Part shown: piece after piece, positions 1-6,287 of the stretch
Position numbering within the stretch: position 1 is the first letter of the stretch
Layout: the number at the start of each line of letters is the position of its first letter
From: an uncultured Oscillospiraceae bacterium
GTDB lineage: Bacteria > Bacillota > Clostridia > Oscillospirales > Oscillospiraceae
Length of the DNA: 8,596 nt
NCBI GenBank assembly: GCA_900752285.1
Contig: CAADUW010000083.1
Location: 1 to 8,596, forward strand
Direction: 5' to 3'
Notes under the pieces: generated by a model
The model's input: only the letters and a program-made list of their open reading frames with translations
Databases searched by the model: none
Told to the model about the DNA's origin: nothing
Made by a program: the position numbers and the translations under genes

Positions 1-50
1 GGGCTCTCCCTTTGGGAGAGCTGTCACGGAGAAACGCCGTGACTGTGAGG
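1..50. repeat. Edge of a double-hairpin intergenic repeat
   Basis: Two perfect stem-loops stand side by side. The first pairs 3-10 (GCTCTCCC) with 14-21 across a 3-nt TTT loop. The second pairs 23-29 (GTCACGG) with 37-43 across a 7-nt loop. No reading frame here looks coding. The arrangement resembles the short palindromic repeats scattered between genes in gut Clostridia, but that family assignment is from memory and is inference. The window edge cuts the left side, so the true length is unknown. Confidence 0.55.
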
Positions 51-56
51 ACCGTC

Positions 57-251
57 CCGACACGGTGTCATTCCGAGCCAGCGAGCACGCTGGCGTGGGA
101 ATCTCCCGGATGAAAGGTGCTGCGTGCCGGCCCGCACCCGAAATCTCACTTCTTTACAAGCAAAGCATGGGTGGTTATCGTTTCCCTGTCCCATTCAACA
201 GGGAGATTCCCACGGCAGGAAAGCGACTGCCTCGGAATAACACCGTGTCGG
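57..251. repeat. 195-bp inverted-repeat element (MITE-like) with four-way-junction folding
   Basis: The outer arms 57-77 and 231-251 are complementary at 20 of 21 positions; the exception is C69 opposite A239. Immediately inside, 77-83 (GCCAGCG) pairs with 88-94 to form a left hairpin, and 214-218 (GGCAG) pairs with 227-231 to form a right hairpin. The next segment, 95-107, pairs perfectly over 13 bp with 201-213. The four helices abut with no unpaired bases between them, enclosing a 93-nt centre at 108-200. There is no transposase or credible ORF inside, and I see no clear target-site duplication. It could be a non-autonomous mobile element or a structured RNA/DNA element. It lies downstream of the DUF805 terminator. 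Confidence 0.75.
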
Positions 252-302
252 AGGGTGCCTTACGCCGCAGAATTTCGATTTAACGGAAATAATTCAAATA
301 GC

Positions 303-331
303 AAAAACCCGGCAGAGCGGGCTCTGCCGGG
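303..331 (-). terminator. Rho-independent terminator of the phosphoribosyltransferase-DUF805 operon
   Basis: Read on the minus strand, a perfect 10-bp stem CCCGGCAGAG / CTCTGCCGGG (322-331 with 308-317) has a 4-nt loop and is followed directly by five T residues (303-307). It begins 9 nt after the DUF805 stop codon. This is a textbook intrinsic terminator. Confidence 0.92.
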
Positions 332-340
332 AATGTGGAA

Positions 341-838
341 TTAACAGCAGAATTTGGGATTGGGGCCGTACTGATTGCTGCCGGGCTGACTGTCCTGCAG
401 CATCGGGATCAGCACAATGATCCAGCCTGCCAGAGGCAGGAGAAACCACAGCAGATACAGACCGCTTTTGCCGACATCGTGCATCCGCCGCACGGCAAGG
501 GCAATTCCGGGAATCAGAGTCGCAAGTCCCCACAGTGTGCTCAGAGCGTAGCCAAGAGAACTCCGATCGTCCGGGAGAAAGCCGAGGACAGCAGATACGA
601 GGGACATAAACAGTACAATGTACCAGTATTCACTCCGCCGGGAGCGGCCGTGAAAATTGACATAGTTGCTGAAGAACAGCCGGATCGCTGCCCCAAAGGT
701 CACGGAAGGCAGAGGCTGCCCGTGGGTAAAGTTCGGCGTCGTGTTTACCGCAGTGTCATGGGGCGTCTGGGCGGCACCGCAGGAAGGGCAAAACCTTGCA
801 CCGTCTCTTAAAATGTTACCACATTTGCTGCAAAACAT
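341..838 (-). CDS. Zinc-ribbon plus DUF805 membrane protein
   Basis: This is a 165-aa protein of unknown function. Residues 1-24 form a zinc ribbon with paired cysteines C3/C6 and C17/C20. A polar linker (about 25-48) leads to a DUF805 (YhaH-like) domain starting with FFSNYVNFHGRSRRSEYWY. Three hydrophobic segments lie near 71-89, 97-116 and 127-147. The DUF805 signature RRMHDVGKSG sits at 117-126, and the C-terminal GSNQYGPNP motif is present. The start is fixed by AAGGAGGT at 845-852, 6 nt before ATG. It lies 12 nt downstream of the phosphoribosyltransferase and shares its operon and terminator. The family is known only as small inner-membrane proteins, and the zinc ribbon presumably faces the cytoplasm (inference). 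The protein ends in two cysteines, which is unusual. Confidence 0.88.
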   Translation of the reverse strand: MFCSKCGNILRDGARFCPSCGAAQTPHDTAVNTTPNFTHGQPLPSVTFGAAIRLFFSNYVNFHGRSRRSEYWYIVLFMSLVSAVLGFLPDDRSSLGYALSTLWGLATLIPGIALAVRRMHDVGKSGLYLLWFLLPLAGWIIVLIPMLQDSQPGSNQYGPNPKFCC

Positions 839-850
839 GCTGTTACCTCC

Positions 851-1405
851 TTACTCCATAAGGGTTCCGTCGGGATGAAACAGGGGGAGCTTTTCCAGAT
901 AGACAAGATCATCCCGTTCCTGCGCGTCACCTTCGGCAAGAATGGCCATTCTGCCGCAGATAATGCCGCCGGCCTTTTCCACAAGGGCTTCCAGCGCAGA
1001 GAGGCTTTCACCGGTAGAGATCACATCGTCCACAAGAAGGATTCGCTTGCCCTTCATGAGCTCGGCATCCGCACCGTCCAGATACAGATGCTGCTCCTTG
1101 GCGGTGGTGATGGACTTCACGGCGACGCTGAGGATATTCCGCATGTAAAGCTTGGGGCCTTTCCGGGCGAGGAAATACTTTTTGTCCCCATTCTGCCGCG
1201 CCATTTCGTGGGCGAGAGGAATCCCCTTTGCTTCGGCGGTGATCAGGTAGTCGTATTCAGGCGCCTTTGCAAGCAGCTCCTTGGCGCATGCAACGGTCAG
1301 TTCCGGGTCGCCAAAAATTACGAAACCGGCAATGGACAGTGTGTCCGATACCGGGCAGATGGGAAGATCCCGCTCGAGACCGGCAATGCGCATATGATGG
1401 TACAT
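851..1405 (-). CDS. Phosphoribosyltransferase family protein (Apt/Xpt-like, COG0503 type)
   Basis: This 184-aa cytoplasmic enzyme very probably transfers a ribose-phosphate from PRPP to a nucleobase, as in purine salvage. The PRPP-binding loop is ILLVDDVISTGES at residues 122-134, with the acidic pair D126/D127. Upstream lies the usual hood and substrate region, including LITAEAKGIPLAHEMA (about 54-69) and YFLARKGPKLYM (77-88). The frame opens earlier at 1438, but AAAGGAG sits 8 nt before the ATG at 1403-1405, and the upstream ATG lies only about a helical turn from the predicted transcription start. I therefore chose the inner start. Length fits the Apt/Xpt range. It is the first gene of an operon with the DUF805 gene. 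The substrate (adenine, xanthine or other) cannot be told from motifs alone. Confidence 0.87.
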   Translation of the reverse strand: MYHHMRIAGLERDLPICPVSDTLSIAGFVIFGDPELTVACAKELLAKAPEYDYLITAEAKGIPLAHEMARQNGDKKYFLARKGPKLYMRNILSVAVKSITTAKEQHLYLDGADAELMKGKRILLVDDVISTGESLSALEALVEKAGGIICGRMAILAEGDAQERDDLVYLEKLPLFHPDGTLME

Positions 1406-1440
1406 GGGAATCGCTCCTTTATACATATTTCTATACAAAT

Positions 1441-1468
1441 ATTATAGCCTGTGCAGGGGGAAAGTCAA
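1441..1468 (-). promoter_or_regulatory. Sigma-A promoter of the phosphoribosyltransferase operon
   Basis: On the minus strand, TTGACT (plus 1463-1468) is separated by 16 bp from a perfect TATAAT (plus 1441-1446). The -35 box overlaps the TGA stop codon of the antiporter gene (plus 1465-1467). Transcription would begin near 1434, giving a leader of about 30 nt with the ribosome site near its end. Confidence 0.82.
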
Positions 1469-2754
1469 GCTTTTTTGTCGGGAACCGTTGGAACCACGCC
1501 CCGGGCGGAGGTAGCGCCTTCGGTGATTTCTCCGGCCTCGGTCAGGGCAAGCTTGGTCAGCATGGGGCCGACCAGTTCATAGATCAGCACGGAGAAGAGG
1601 ACGATATTCCGCATGATGGCACCCTCGGCGCCAAACTCTGCGGCAACGGTGACGGACATGCCCAGCGCCACACCCGCCTGCGGCAGCAAGGTAATGCCCA
1701 GATGCTTGCAGACGGATTCCTGACAGCCCATAAACCGGGAGCTGACGCCTGCACCGATGATCTTACCGGAGGAACGGGCAATAATGTACACAAGACCGAT
1801 GCCGACCACGGCCAGAGACTGGAATACCCGCAGATCCAGCTCCGCACCGGACAGGACGAAGAACAGCACATACACAGGCGCCGTCCAGCGGTCAGTACGG
1901 TACATGATCTCTTCGGAAAAGTCGCAGAGATTGCAGAAGAAGGTGCCGCACATCATGCACACCAGCAGGGGAGAGAAACCAATTTCTACACCGCCGGGCA
2001 GAGCAATTTCAATTTTGGACACGGCGGCGCAGACAAACACAACGGCAACGGCAAGGCTCAGACGCTTGGAACGGGAGTGGTAAAATTTCTCCACCATGCT
2101 GAACGCCCAGCCAAGGGCTGCACCCATGGCAAGGGAAGCAACGATCTCCACAAGGGGGTTGACCAGAATGGAGACGAGATTCACTCCGCCAAAGCTGATG
2201 CCTTTGGCGATGCCGTTGGAGATGGCAAATACGATAAGTCCCACCGCGTCATCCAGCGCCACAATGGGAAGCAGAATGCTGGTCAGGGGACCCTTGGCCT
2301 TGTACTGGTTGATGACCATGACCGTGGCGGCAGGCGCCGTGGCGGTAGCAATGGCGCCCAGCACCAGACAGGTGGACACAGACAGTTGATCCTTCAGGAA
2401 AAGGTGCAGGATCAGCAAGGCAACATCCACGAGGACCGTGGCAGACAGCGCCTGGAAAATAGCGACGACAGTTGCCTGACGCCCAATCGTTTTCAGAGAG
2501 CTGAGACGGAATTCATTGCCGATGGAAAAGGCAATAAAGCCCAGGGCTACATCACAGATGAGCCCCATTTTTTCAACGGCATCAAAGGAAGAGAAGCCGA
2601 GACCCGGAACGCCCAGCGCCCCAAGACCCAGCGGCCCGATAAGCAGGCCGGCTACCAGGTAGCTTGTGACGTCCGGCAGGCTAAAGCGCTTGGTCAGCCT
2701 CGTCAGAAACAGACCGGCAAACATGGCGATACCGATAGAAAGCAGATATTCCAT
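1465..2754 (-). CDS. Cation:proton antiporter (Na+/H+ exchanger family, CPA type)
   Basis: A 429-aa polytopic membrane protein with about 12 hydrophobic segments, matching the Na+/H+ exchanger fold (PF00999 type). It would exchange monovalent cations for protons across the cytoplasmic membrane. Key signs are ATATAPAATVMVINQ (135-149), a typical unwound-helix region, and the acidic pair D168-D169 in IVALDDAVG. The Asp-Asp pair is characteristic of the CPA2 branch (NapA, KefB-like), where it binds ion and proton. FFVLSGAELDL (298-308) is another family landmark. There is no C-terminal TrkA-N or RCK regulatory domain; the tail after residue 405 is short and polar. The start has GAGG 8 nt upstream. 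It diverges from mscS, and its stop codon lies inside the promoter of the next gene. The transported ion is not determined. Confidence 0.9.
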   Translation of the reverse strand: MEYLLSIGIAMFAGLFLTRLTKRFSLPDVTSYLVAGLLIGPLGLGALGVPGLGFSSFDAVEKMGLICDVALGFIAFSIGNEFRLSSLKTIGRQATVVAIFQALSATVLVDVALLILHLFLKDQLSVSTCLVLGAIATATAPAATVMVINQYKAKGPLTSILLPIVALDDAVGLIVFAISNGIAKGISFGGVNLVSILVNPLVEIVASLAMGAALGWAFSMVEKFYHSRSKRLSLAVAVVFVCAAVSKIEIALPGGVEIGFSPLLVCMMCGTFFCNLCDFSEEIMYRTDRWTAPVYVLFFVLSGAELDLRVFQSLAVVGIGLVYIIARSSGKIIGAGVSSRFMGCQESVCKHLGITLLPQAGVALGMSVTVAAEFGAEGAIMRNIVLFSVLIYELVGPMLTKLALTEAGEITEGATSARGVVPTVPDKKA

Positions 2755-2809
2755 GGAAATGACCTCGATTCACAGTAAAATAATAGATTGCGTTTGTTCA
2801 CAATTTATT

Positions 2810-2837
2810 ATTATAGCACTGTTCTTCCATGGCGCAA
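2810..2837 (-). promoter_or_regulatory. Extended -10 promoter of the antiporter gene
   Basis: On the minus strand a perfect TATAAT (plus 2810-2815) is preceded by TGC (2816-2818), giving an extended -10. The -35 is weak: TTGCGC at plus 2832-2837, with a 16-bp spacer. The transcript would carry a leader of roughly 50 nt. The poor -35 is what an activator-dependent promoter might show (inference). Confidence 0.68.
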
Positions 2838-2842
2838 GGAAT

Positions 2843-2859
2843 GATTTCTACAAGAAATC
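2843..2859. promoter_or_regulatory. 17-bp palindrome, candidate operator
   Basis: GATTTCT at 2843-2849 and AGAAATC at 2853-2859 are perfect inverted 7-mers around a 3-nt centre. The site is just upstream of the weak antiporter -35 box, an activator-type position, and about 73 bp upstream of the mscS -35 box. A dimeric regulator is plausible but no regulator gene is seen nearby. Confidence 0.4.
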
Positions 2860-2931
2860 GCTCCATTTTCGGGGAAGAATTGTAGAATTTGCGGAGAGAA
2901 ATTCCGCCCGGCTGCCCTGCCGAAAAGAAGG

Positions 2932-2960
2932 TTGAAATCAGGACACAGCCGGACTATAAT
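2932..2960 (+). promoter_or_regulatory. Sigma-A promoter of the mscS-type gene
   Basis: TTGAAA (2932-2937) and a perfect TATAAT (2955-2960) are separated by exactly 17 bp. Transcription would start near 2967, about 26 nt before the ATG. AGGAGG at 2981-2986 is the ribosome site, 6 nt before the start codon. Confidence 0.85.
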
Positions 2961-2992
2961 CTAACCATAAACATTTATTCAGGAGGAAGCTT

Positions 2993-3781
2993 ATGGGACT
3001 GAATTTGCAAAAGCTGCTCATCGATTCCCACATTCTCTCCGCCCTTGCGGAGCTTGTTGCGGGCATTTTTGTCATTCGTCTGTTGGTTGCCGCGGTGCGG
3101 CGGGTGCTGGAGAAGTCCAGACTGGAAAAGGCGGCCCATTCTCTGGTGCTCTCCATTGTAAAGGCGGGCCTCATCATTCTGCTGGGACTCATGATTGCCT
3201 CCCGGCTTGGGGTGGACATTACAGGTGCGGTAGCCCTTGCCAGCGTCCTCACACTGGCAATTTCCCTTTCTCTGCAGAACATGCTGACCAACGTGTTTGG
3301 CGGCTTTACAGTCCTGACCAATCACCCGTTCCATTCCGGGGATTATGTGGACATCGGCGGACAGGCCGGGACGGTGGAGGAGATCAGCATGACCTATACC
3401 CGCCTGGCCACGCCGGATAACAAGATCATCCTGATTCCCAACGGCACCGTGGCAACGGCGCAGATCATCAACTACTCTGCTGCCCCAACCCGCCGGGTGG
3501 AACTGACTGTCGGCGCATCCTACGATGCCCCGACCCGGAAGGTGATTGATACCCTGCTGGAAGCGGCGGCGGACGAAAAGATTTTGCCGGAACCGGCACC
3601 CTTTGCAGGGGTCAGCGAATATGGCGACAGCGCCATTACCTATGTGCTGCGCTTCTGGGTAAATTCCCCGGATTACTGGGATACCTACTATCGGGTGAAC
3701 CAACGCATCGGCGTCTGCTTTCAGGAAAACGGCGTGGAAATGACCTATCCTCACCTGATCGTGCATACGGATAAGGACTAA
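2993..3781 (+). CDS. mscS: Small-conductance mechanosensitive channel, MscS family
   Basis: This 262-aa protein forms a homoheptameric membrane pore that opens under membrane tension and releases solutes on hypo-osmotic shock. Three hydrophobic segments lie near 14-36, 53-72 and 80-108. The last is the pore helix and carries LSLQNMLTNVFGGF, corresponding to the LALQGSLSNLAAG segment of E. coli MscS. The beta domain follows with HSGDYVDIGGQAGTVEEI (114-131), then the family signature LIPNG (147-151). The alpha/beta cytoplasmic cage domain runs to the C-terminus. Its length is slightly below the 286 aa of E. coli MscS. The start is fixed by AGGAGG and a near-consensus promoter. It is divergent from the antiporter and ends tail-to-tail on bofA with a 4-nt overlap. 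No intrinsic terminator follows its stop codon. Confidence 0.93.
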   Translation: MGLNLQKLLIDSHILSALAELVAGIFVIRLLVAAVRRVLEKSRLEKAAHSLVLSIVKAGLIILLGLMIASRLGVDITGAVALASVLTLAISLSLQNMLTNVFGGFTVLTNHPFHSGDYVDIGGQAGTVEEISMTYTRLATPDNKIILIPNGTVATAQIINYSAAPTRRVELTVGASYDAPTRKVIDTLLEAAADEKILPEPAPFAGVSEYGDSAITYVLRFWVNSPDYWDTYYRVNQRIGVCFQENGVEMTYPHLIVHTDKD

Positions 3782-4032
3782 CCGGAGATTGCCAGAAATC
3801 CCAGAATTCCAATCCCCGGTGCGCCGAGGAACCCCGCGATCAGGACGGTTGCAAGGTTGATGGGAATGAGAATCCCGGTATGGGGTCCAATGCTGTTCAG
3901 AATCCACAGACAGAGAAAGCCAAACAGGCCGTGAATCGCCAGCCGGAAAAGCAGCCGCATGGGGACGGCCAGCAGCCGGACAAAAAGGATCATGAGTACC
4001 GCCGGGATAAATAAAACGGCAATTTTTTCCAT
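3778..4032 (-). CDS. bofA: BofA family protein (pro-sigma-K processing inhibitor homologue)
   Basis: An 84-aa membrane protein, close to the 87 aa of B. subtilis BofA. There BofA sits in the forespore outer membrane and inhibits the SpoIVFB protease that activates sigma-K during sporulation. Residues 5-30 are hydrophobic, HGLFGFLCLWILNSIG (34-49) forms a second segment, and ILIPINLATVLIAGFLGAPGIGILGFL (54-80) holds the family-typical IPIN and LGxPG motifs. GGAGG lies 5 nt before the ATG. The spoIVFB and spoIVFA partners are not in the window. It converges on mscS with a CTAA stop-codon overlap. Its presence suggests an endospore former, although BofA-like genes also occur in Clostridia that use variant sigma-K control. 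Confidence 0.85.
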   Translation of the reverse strand: MEKIAVLFIPAVLMILFVRLLAVPMRLLFRLAIHGLFGFLCLWILNSIGPHTGILIPINLATVLIAGFLGAPGIGILGFLAISG

Positions 4033-4320
4033 AAGAACCTCCGTATAGCCGAAGTCCCTTCGGGCATACTGAAAGTGGACAGAGGGTGAAAATCAGCACC
4101 TTTCTTTGTGACGACGAAGAAAAGCTTTTTTACACACGGCTGTCCTTACTGTCACCGGGCGGATCCGCCGGTTTGACAAATACAGCGGGGCGGGCAGGGA
4201 ACGGCCCGCCCGGTACATTTTCTCATAAACCGGAACCGAAAAAACGTGAATTTCCCCGACTTGGTACCTTGCGGATTTTTCTGTATGGCGGCAGGCCGGG
4301 GATTTTTATGCTTTTTCCCA
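4033..4320. other. bofA-dnaD intergenic region with GC-rich hairpins
   Basis: These roughly 290 bases separate divergent genes. Next to the bofA ribosome site is a near-palindrome, 4043-4054 with 4058-4069, matching at 10 of 12 positions across a 3-nt loop. GGCGGATCCGCC (4158-4169) is a perfect 12-bp palindrome. GGGCGGGC (4188-4195) pairs perfectly with 4204-4211 across 8 nt. A TTGACA sits at 4173-4178 without a credible -10 at the right distance. I find no convincing sigma-A promoter for bofA, which would fit a sporulation sigma factor but does not prove it. Confidence 0.5.
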
Positions 4321-4349
4321 TTGTCCCCGGGAAAAGAATGTGTTATAAT
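4321..4349 (+). promoter_or_regulatory. Sigma-A promoter of the dnaD operon
   Basis: TTGTCC (4321-4326) and a perfect TATAAT (4344-4349) are separated by 17 bp, with TG at 4341-4342 giving an extended -10. Transcription would start near 4356. This excludes upstream in-frame start codons for dnaD and supports the ATG at 4419. Confidence 0.84.
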
Positions 4350-4418
4350 GTAATTTACGAAAGCATGCCCACGAAAAAGCGGGTTTTCAGTATCTCATCC
4401 ACAGGAAAGAAGAGCACT

Positions 4419-5297
4419 ATGATTGCACAGGATTTTACGGTTCCGGAAGCGGATCTTCGGAAGCTTCTGGGGGCAGCAAGCCCGGACGCGGCGCTGCTGT
4501 ACTTATTTTTGCGGGGCGGAAACAGCTCGGAGAATGCGGAAGCGGTTCTGCATTTCGGCGCATCCAGACTCTCCTGCGCCTCGGCGACACTGCGCCAGCT
4601 GGGACTGTGGCAGGAGGAAAAGCGGGTGCGCAGCGCCCCGGGAGAACGTCCCAGTTATACGGAAAACGATGTGATCTCCGCATTGGAAAAGGATAATTCC
4701 TTCGCTTCTCTGTACGGAGAAGTGCAGCAGATTCTGGGAAGAACCCTGACCAATGACGAACTGAAAATTCTCCTTTCCTTTGTCCGCTACCTTGGCATGA
4801 GCACGGATGTGGTGTTCATGCTGGTCTGCTACTGCCGGGACCGGCAGCGCCAGCGGGGCAGCAGCCGCAACCCCAGCCTCCGCAGCATTGAGAAAGAGGC
4901 CTATAACTGGGCCGAGCAGGGGATCGACTCCATGGAGGAGGCGGCGGCTTACATTCAGGCACAGAACGTCCGGCACAGCCGGATGCACCGGCTCATGGAG
5001 CTGCTGCAGATCCGGGGCAGAAACCTGACTCCGGCGGAGGAACGCTATGCCCAGAGCTGGCTGGATATGGGCTTTGAGGCGGGGGCCGTTTCCATGGCAT
5101 ACGAGCGCACCTGCCTGAATACCGGCGGGCTCAACTGGGCTTACATGAACAGGATTTTGCAGCGCTGGCACCAGCAGGGGCTGCACACGGTGCAGGCCAT
5201 TCAGAGCGGCGACCGGAAGAACGACAGCCGCACGGAGCGCCGCCCGCTGGACGCGGACGAAGCGGCAGCCATCAAGAGAATGTTTCAGGAGGGATGA
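4419..5297 (+). CDS. DnaD domain protein (replication primosome component)
   Basis: A 292-aa protein. In Firmicutes, DnaD-type proteins help remodel the origin and recruit the helicase loader to DnaA- or PriA-bound DNA. Residues 1-70 form an N-terminal region (SPDAALLYLFLRGG, 21-34) shared by clostridial DnaD homologues. Two DnaD/DnaB_2-like helical domains follow: about 95-180 (FASLYGEVQQILGRTLTNDELKIL onward) and about 189-262 (MHRLMELLQIRGRNLTPAEERYAQSW onward). Each has the aromatic-rich end that contacts DNA in the family (YNW at 162-164; LNWAYMNRILQRW at 238-250). The frame is open back to 4086, but the promoter lies inside that extension and AGGAAAG precedes the ATG at 4419. It is the first gene of the operon, 3 nt from the loader. 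An alternative ATG at 4365 lacks a ribosome site. Confidence 0.88.
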   Translation: MIAQDFTVPEADLRKLLGAASPDAALLYLFLRGGNSSENAEAVLHFGASRLSCASATLRQLGLWQEEKRVRSAPGERPSYTENDVISALEKDNSFASLYGEVQQILGRTLTNDELKILLSFVRYLGMSTDVVFMLVCYCRDRQRQRGSSRNPSLRSIEKEAYNWAEQGIDSMEEAAAYIQAQNVRHSRMHRLMELLQIRGRNLTPAEERYAQSWLDMGFEAGAVSMAYERTCLNTGGLNWAYMNRILQRWHQQGLHTVQAIQSGDRKNDSRTERRPLDADEAAAIKRMFQEG

Positions 5298-5300
5298 TCC

Positions 5301-6287
5301 ATGGGATACAGTGCGGAAGTGGTGCTGCGCGCCCGGCAGCGGCTTGCCATGGCGAAGGAGGACCGGGAGTCCGAAAACCGGCAGCATCTTGCCGAGGCTT
5401 ATGCCCGGGTACCGAGACTCCGGGAGATTGACCGCCAGCTGCGCATGACCATGGCACAGGCAGCCCGGGCGGCATTTCAGGCAGGTTCCGACGGACAGAA
5501 GGAGCTGCTGAAGGTCAGACAGGAAAATCTGGCCCTGCAACGGGAGCGGGAAGAACTGTGCAGAGCTTATTTTGAGGAAGGCTTTCTGGACGATTCCCCC
5601 ATCTGCGAGAAATGCGGCGGCAGCGGCTATATCGGCTCCAACATGTGCGAGTGTCTCCGGGAGCTGTGTCGGCAGGAGCAGAAAAAGGAAGTCTCCATCC
5701 TGACCGGGAACCGGGACAGCTTTGCCGGTTTCCGGCTGGACTATTACCCTGACAGGGTGGACCCCAATTATGGAGTCAGCCCCAGAAGTATTATGGAAAA
5801 GAATCTCCGGGACTGCAAAAACTACGCGGCTTTCTTTTCGGACAAATCGGAAAATCTGCTGCTGTCCGGAAATCCGGGGCTGGGGAAAACGTTCCTGTCT
5901 GCCTGTATCGCCAGAACCGTGGCGGACCGGGGCTATTCGGTGGTTTATGAAACCGCGGGGCACCTGTTTACCAAAATGGAACGCGCAAAATTTTCCGGAG
6001 ACGAGACCAGCCGCCGGGAGGCAGAAAGCTACACCCGGTGTGATTTGCTGATTCTGGACGATCTTGGTACGGAAATGCCCGGCCAGTTTATCAGCGCTGC
6101 CCTGTACAGCCTGATCAATGACCGGCTGCTGGCGGGAAAGCCCACCGTGATCTCCACCAATCTGACTACGGAGGATATTGGTAAGCGCTATACCCCCCAA
6201 ATCGCGTCCCGCCTGCGCGGCAGCTATAAGCGGGTCCCCTTTGTGGGAGACGACATTCGTATGATAAAAAATGGAGGAACCTTATGA
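5301..6287 (+). CDS. AAA+ ATPase, DnaI/DnaC-type replicative helicase loader
   Basis: A 328-aa ATPase expected to load the replicative DnaB-type helicase at origins or stalled forks. The N-terminal part, about 1-95, is charged and helical. A zinc-binding motif follows with C102, C105, C116 and C118 (CEKCGGSGYIGSNMCEC), as in B. subtilis DnaI. The AAA+ core has Walker A GNPGLGKT (190-197), Walker B LLILDDLGTE (249-258), sensor I in VISTNLT with N287, and the arginine-finger region QIASRLRGSY (300-309). AGGAGG at 5287-5292 lies inside the end of dnaD, 8 nt before ATG. Its last codons overlap the next start in ATGA. IstB, the loader-like IS21 helper, is the main look-alike. The zinc domain, the dnaD neighbour and the absence of istA argue against it. 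Confidence 0.9.
   Translation: MGYSAEVVLRARQRLAMAKEDRESENRQHLAEAYARVPRLREIDRQLRMTMAQAARAAFQAGSDGQKELLKVRQENLALQREREELCRAYFEEGFLDDSPICEKCGGSGYIGSNMCECLRELCRQEQKKEVSILTGNRDSFAGFRLDYYPDRVDPNYGVSPRSIMEKNLRDCKNYAAFFSDKSENLLLSGNPGLGKTFLSACIARTVADRGYSVVYETAGHLFTKMERAKFSGDETSRREAESYTRCDLLILDDLGTEMPGQFISAALYSLINDRLLAGKPTVISTNLTTEDIGKRYTPQIASRLRGSYKRVPFVGDDIRMIKNGGTL

Noticed and set aside
1420..1440. Direct repeat TATACATAT / TATACAAAT with 12-bp period in the phosphoribosyltransferase leader
   Set aside because: AT-rich, imperfect and short; it could arise by chance, and I see no palindrome or known regulator site.
1267..2778. Long plus-strand open frame of 503 codons
   Set aside because: It is antisense to the antiporter gene, rich in H, G, Q and D with no domain, and lacks a ribosome site. 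It is a codon-usage shadow.
2975..4099. Minus-strand open frame of 374 codons across mscS and bofA
   Set aside because: It is a shadow of mscS and overlaps bofA in another frame; no recognisable domain or ribosome site.
4188..4211. GC-rich 8-bp hairpin as a terminator in the bofA-dnaD gap
   Set aside because: There is no T-tract on either strand and no gene that would need to end there.
4086..4418. In-frame N-terminal extension of the DnaD protein by 111 residues
   Set aside because: A strong extended -10 promoter (4321-4349) lies inside it, the extension has no family-like sequence, and a ribosome site precedes the ATG at 4419.
4503..6200. Long minus-strand open frame of 565 codons
   Set aside because: It is antisense to dnaD and the helicase-loader gene, whose motifs are unmistakable. 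GC-rich codon bias keeps the opposite frame open.
5301..6287. IstB helper of an IS21-type insertion sequence
   Set aside because: The zinc motif, long N-terminal region and dnaD operon fit a helicase loader, and there is no istA or terminal repeat around it.
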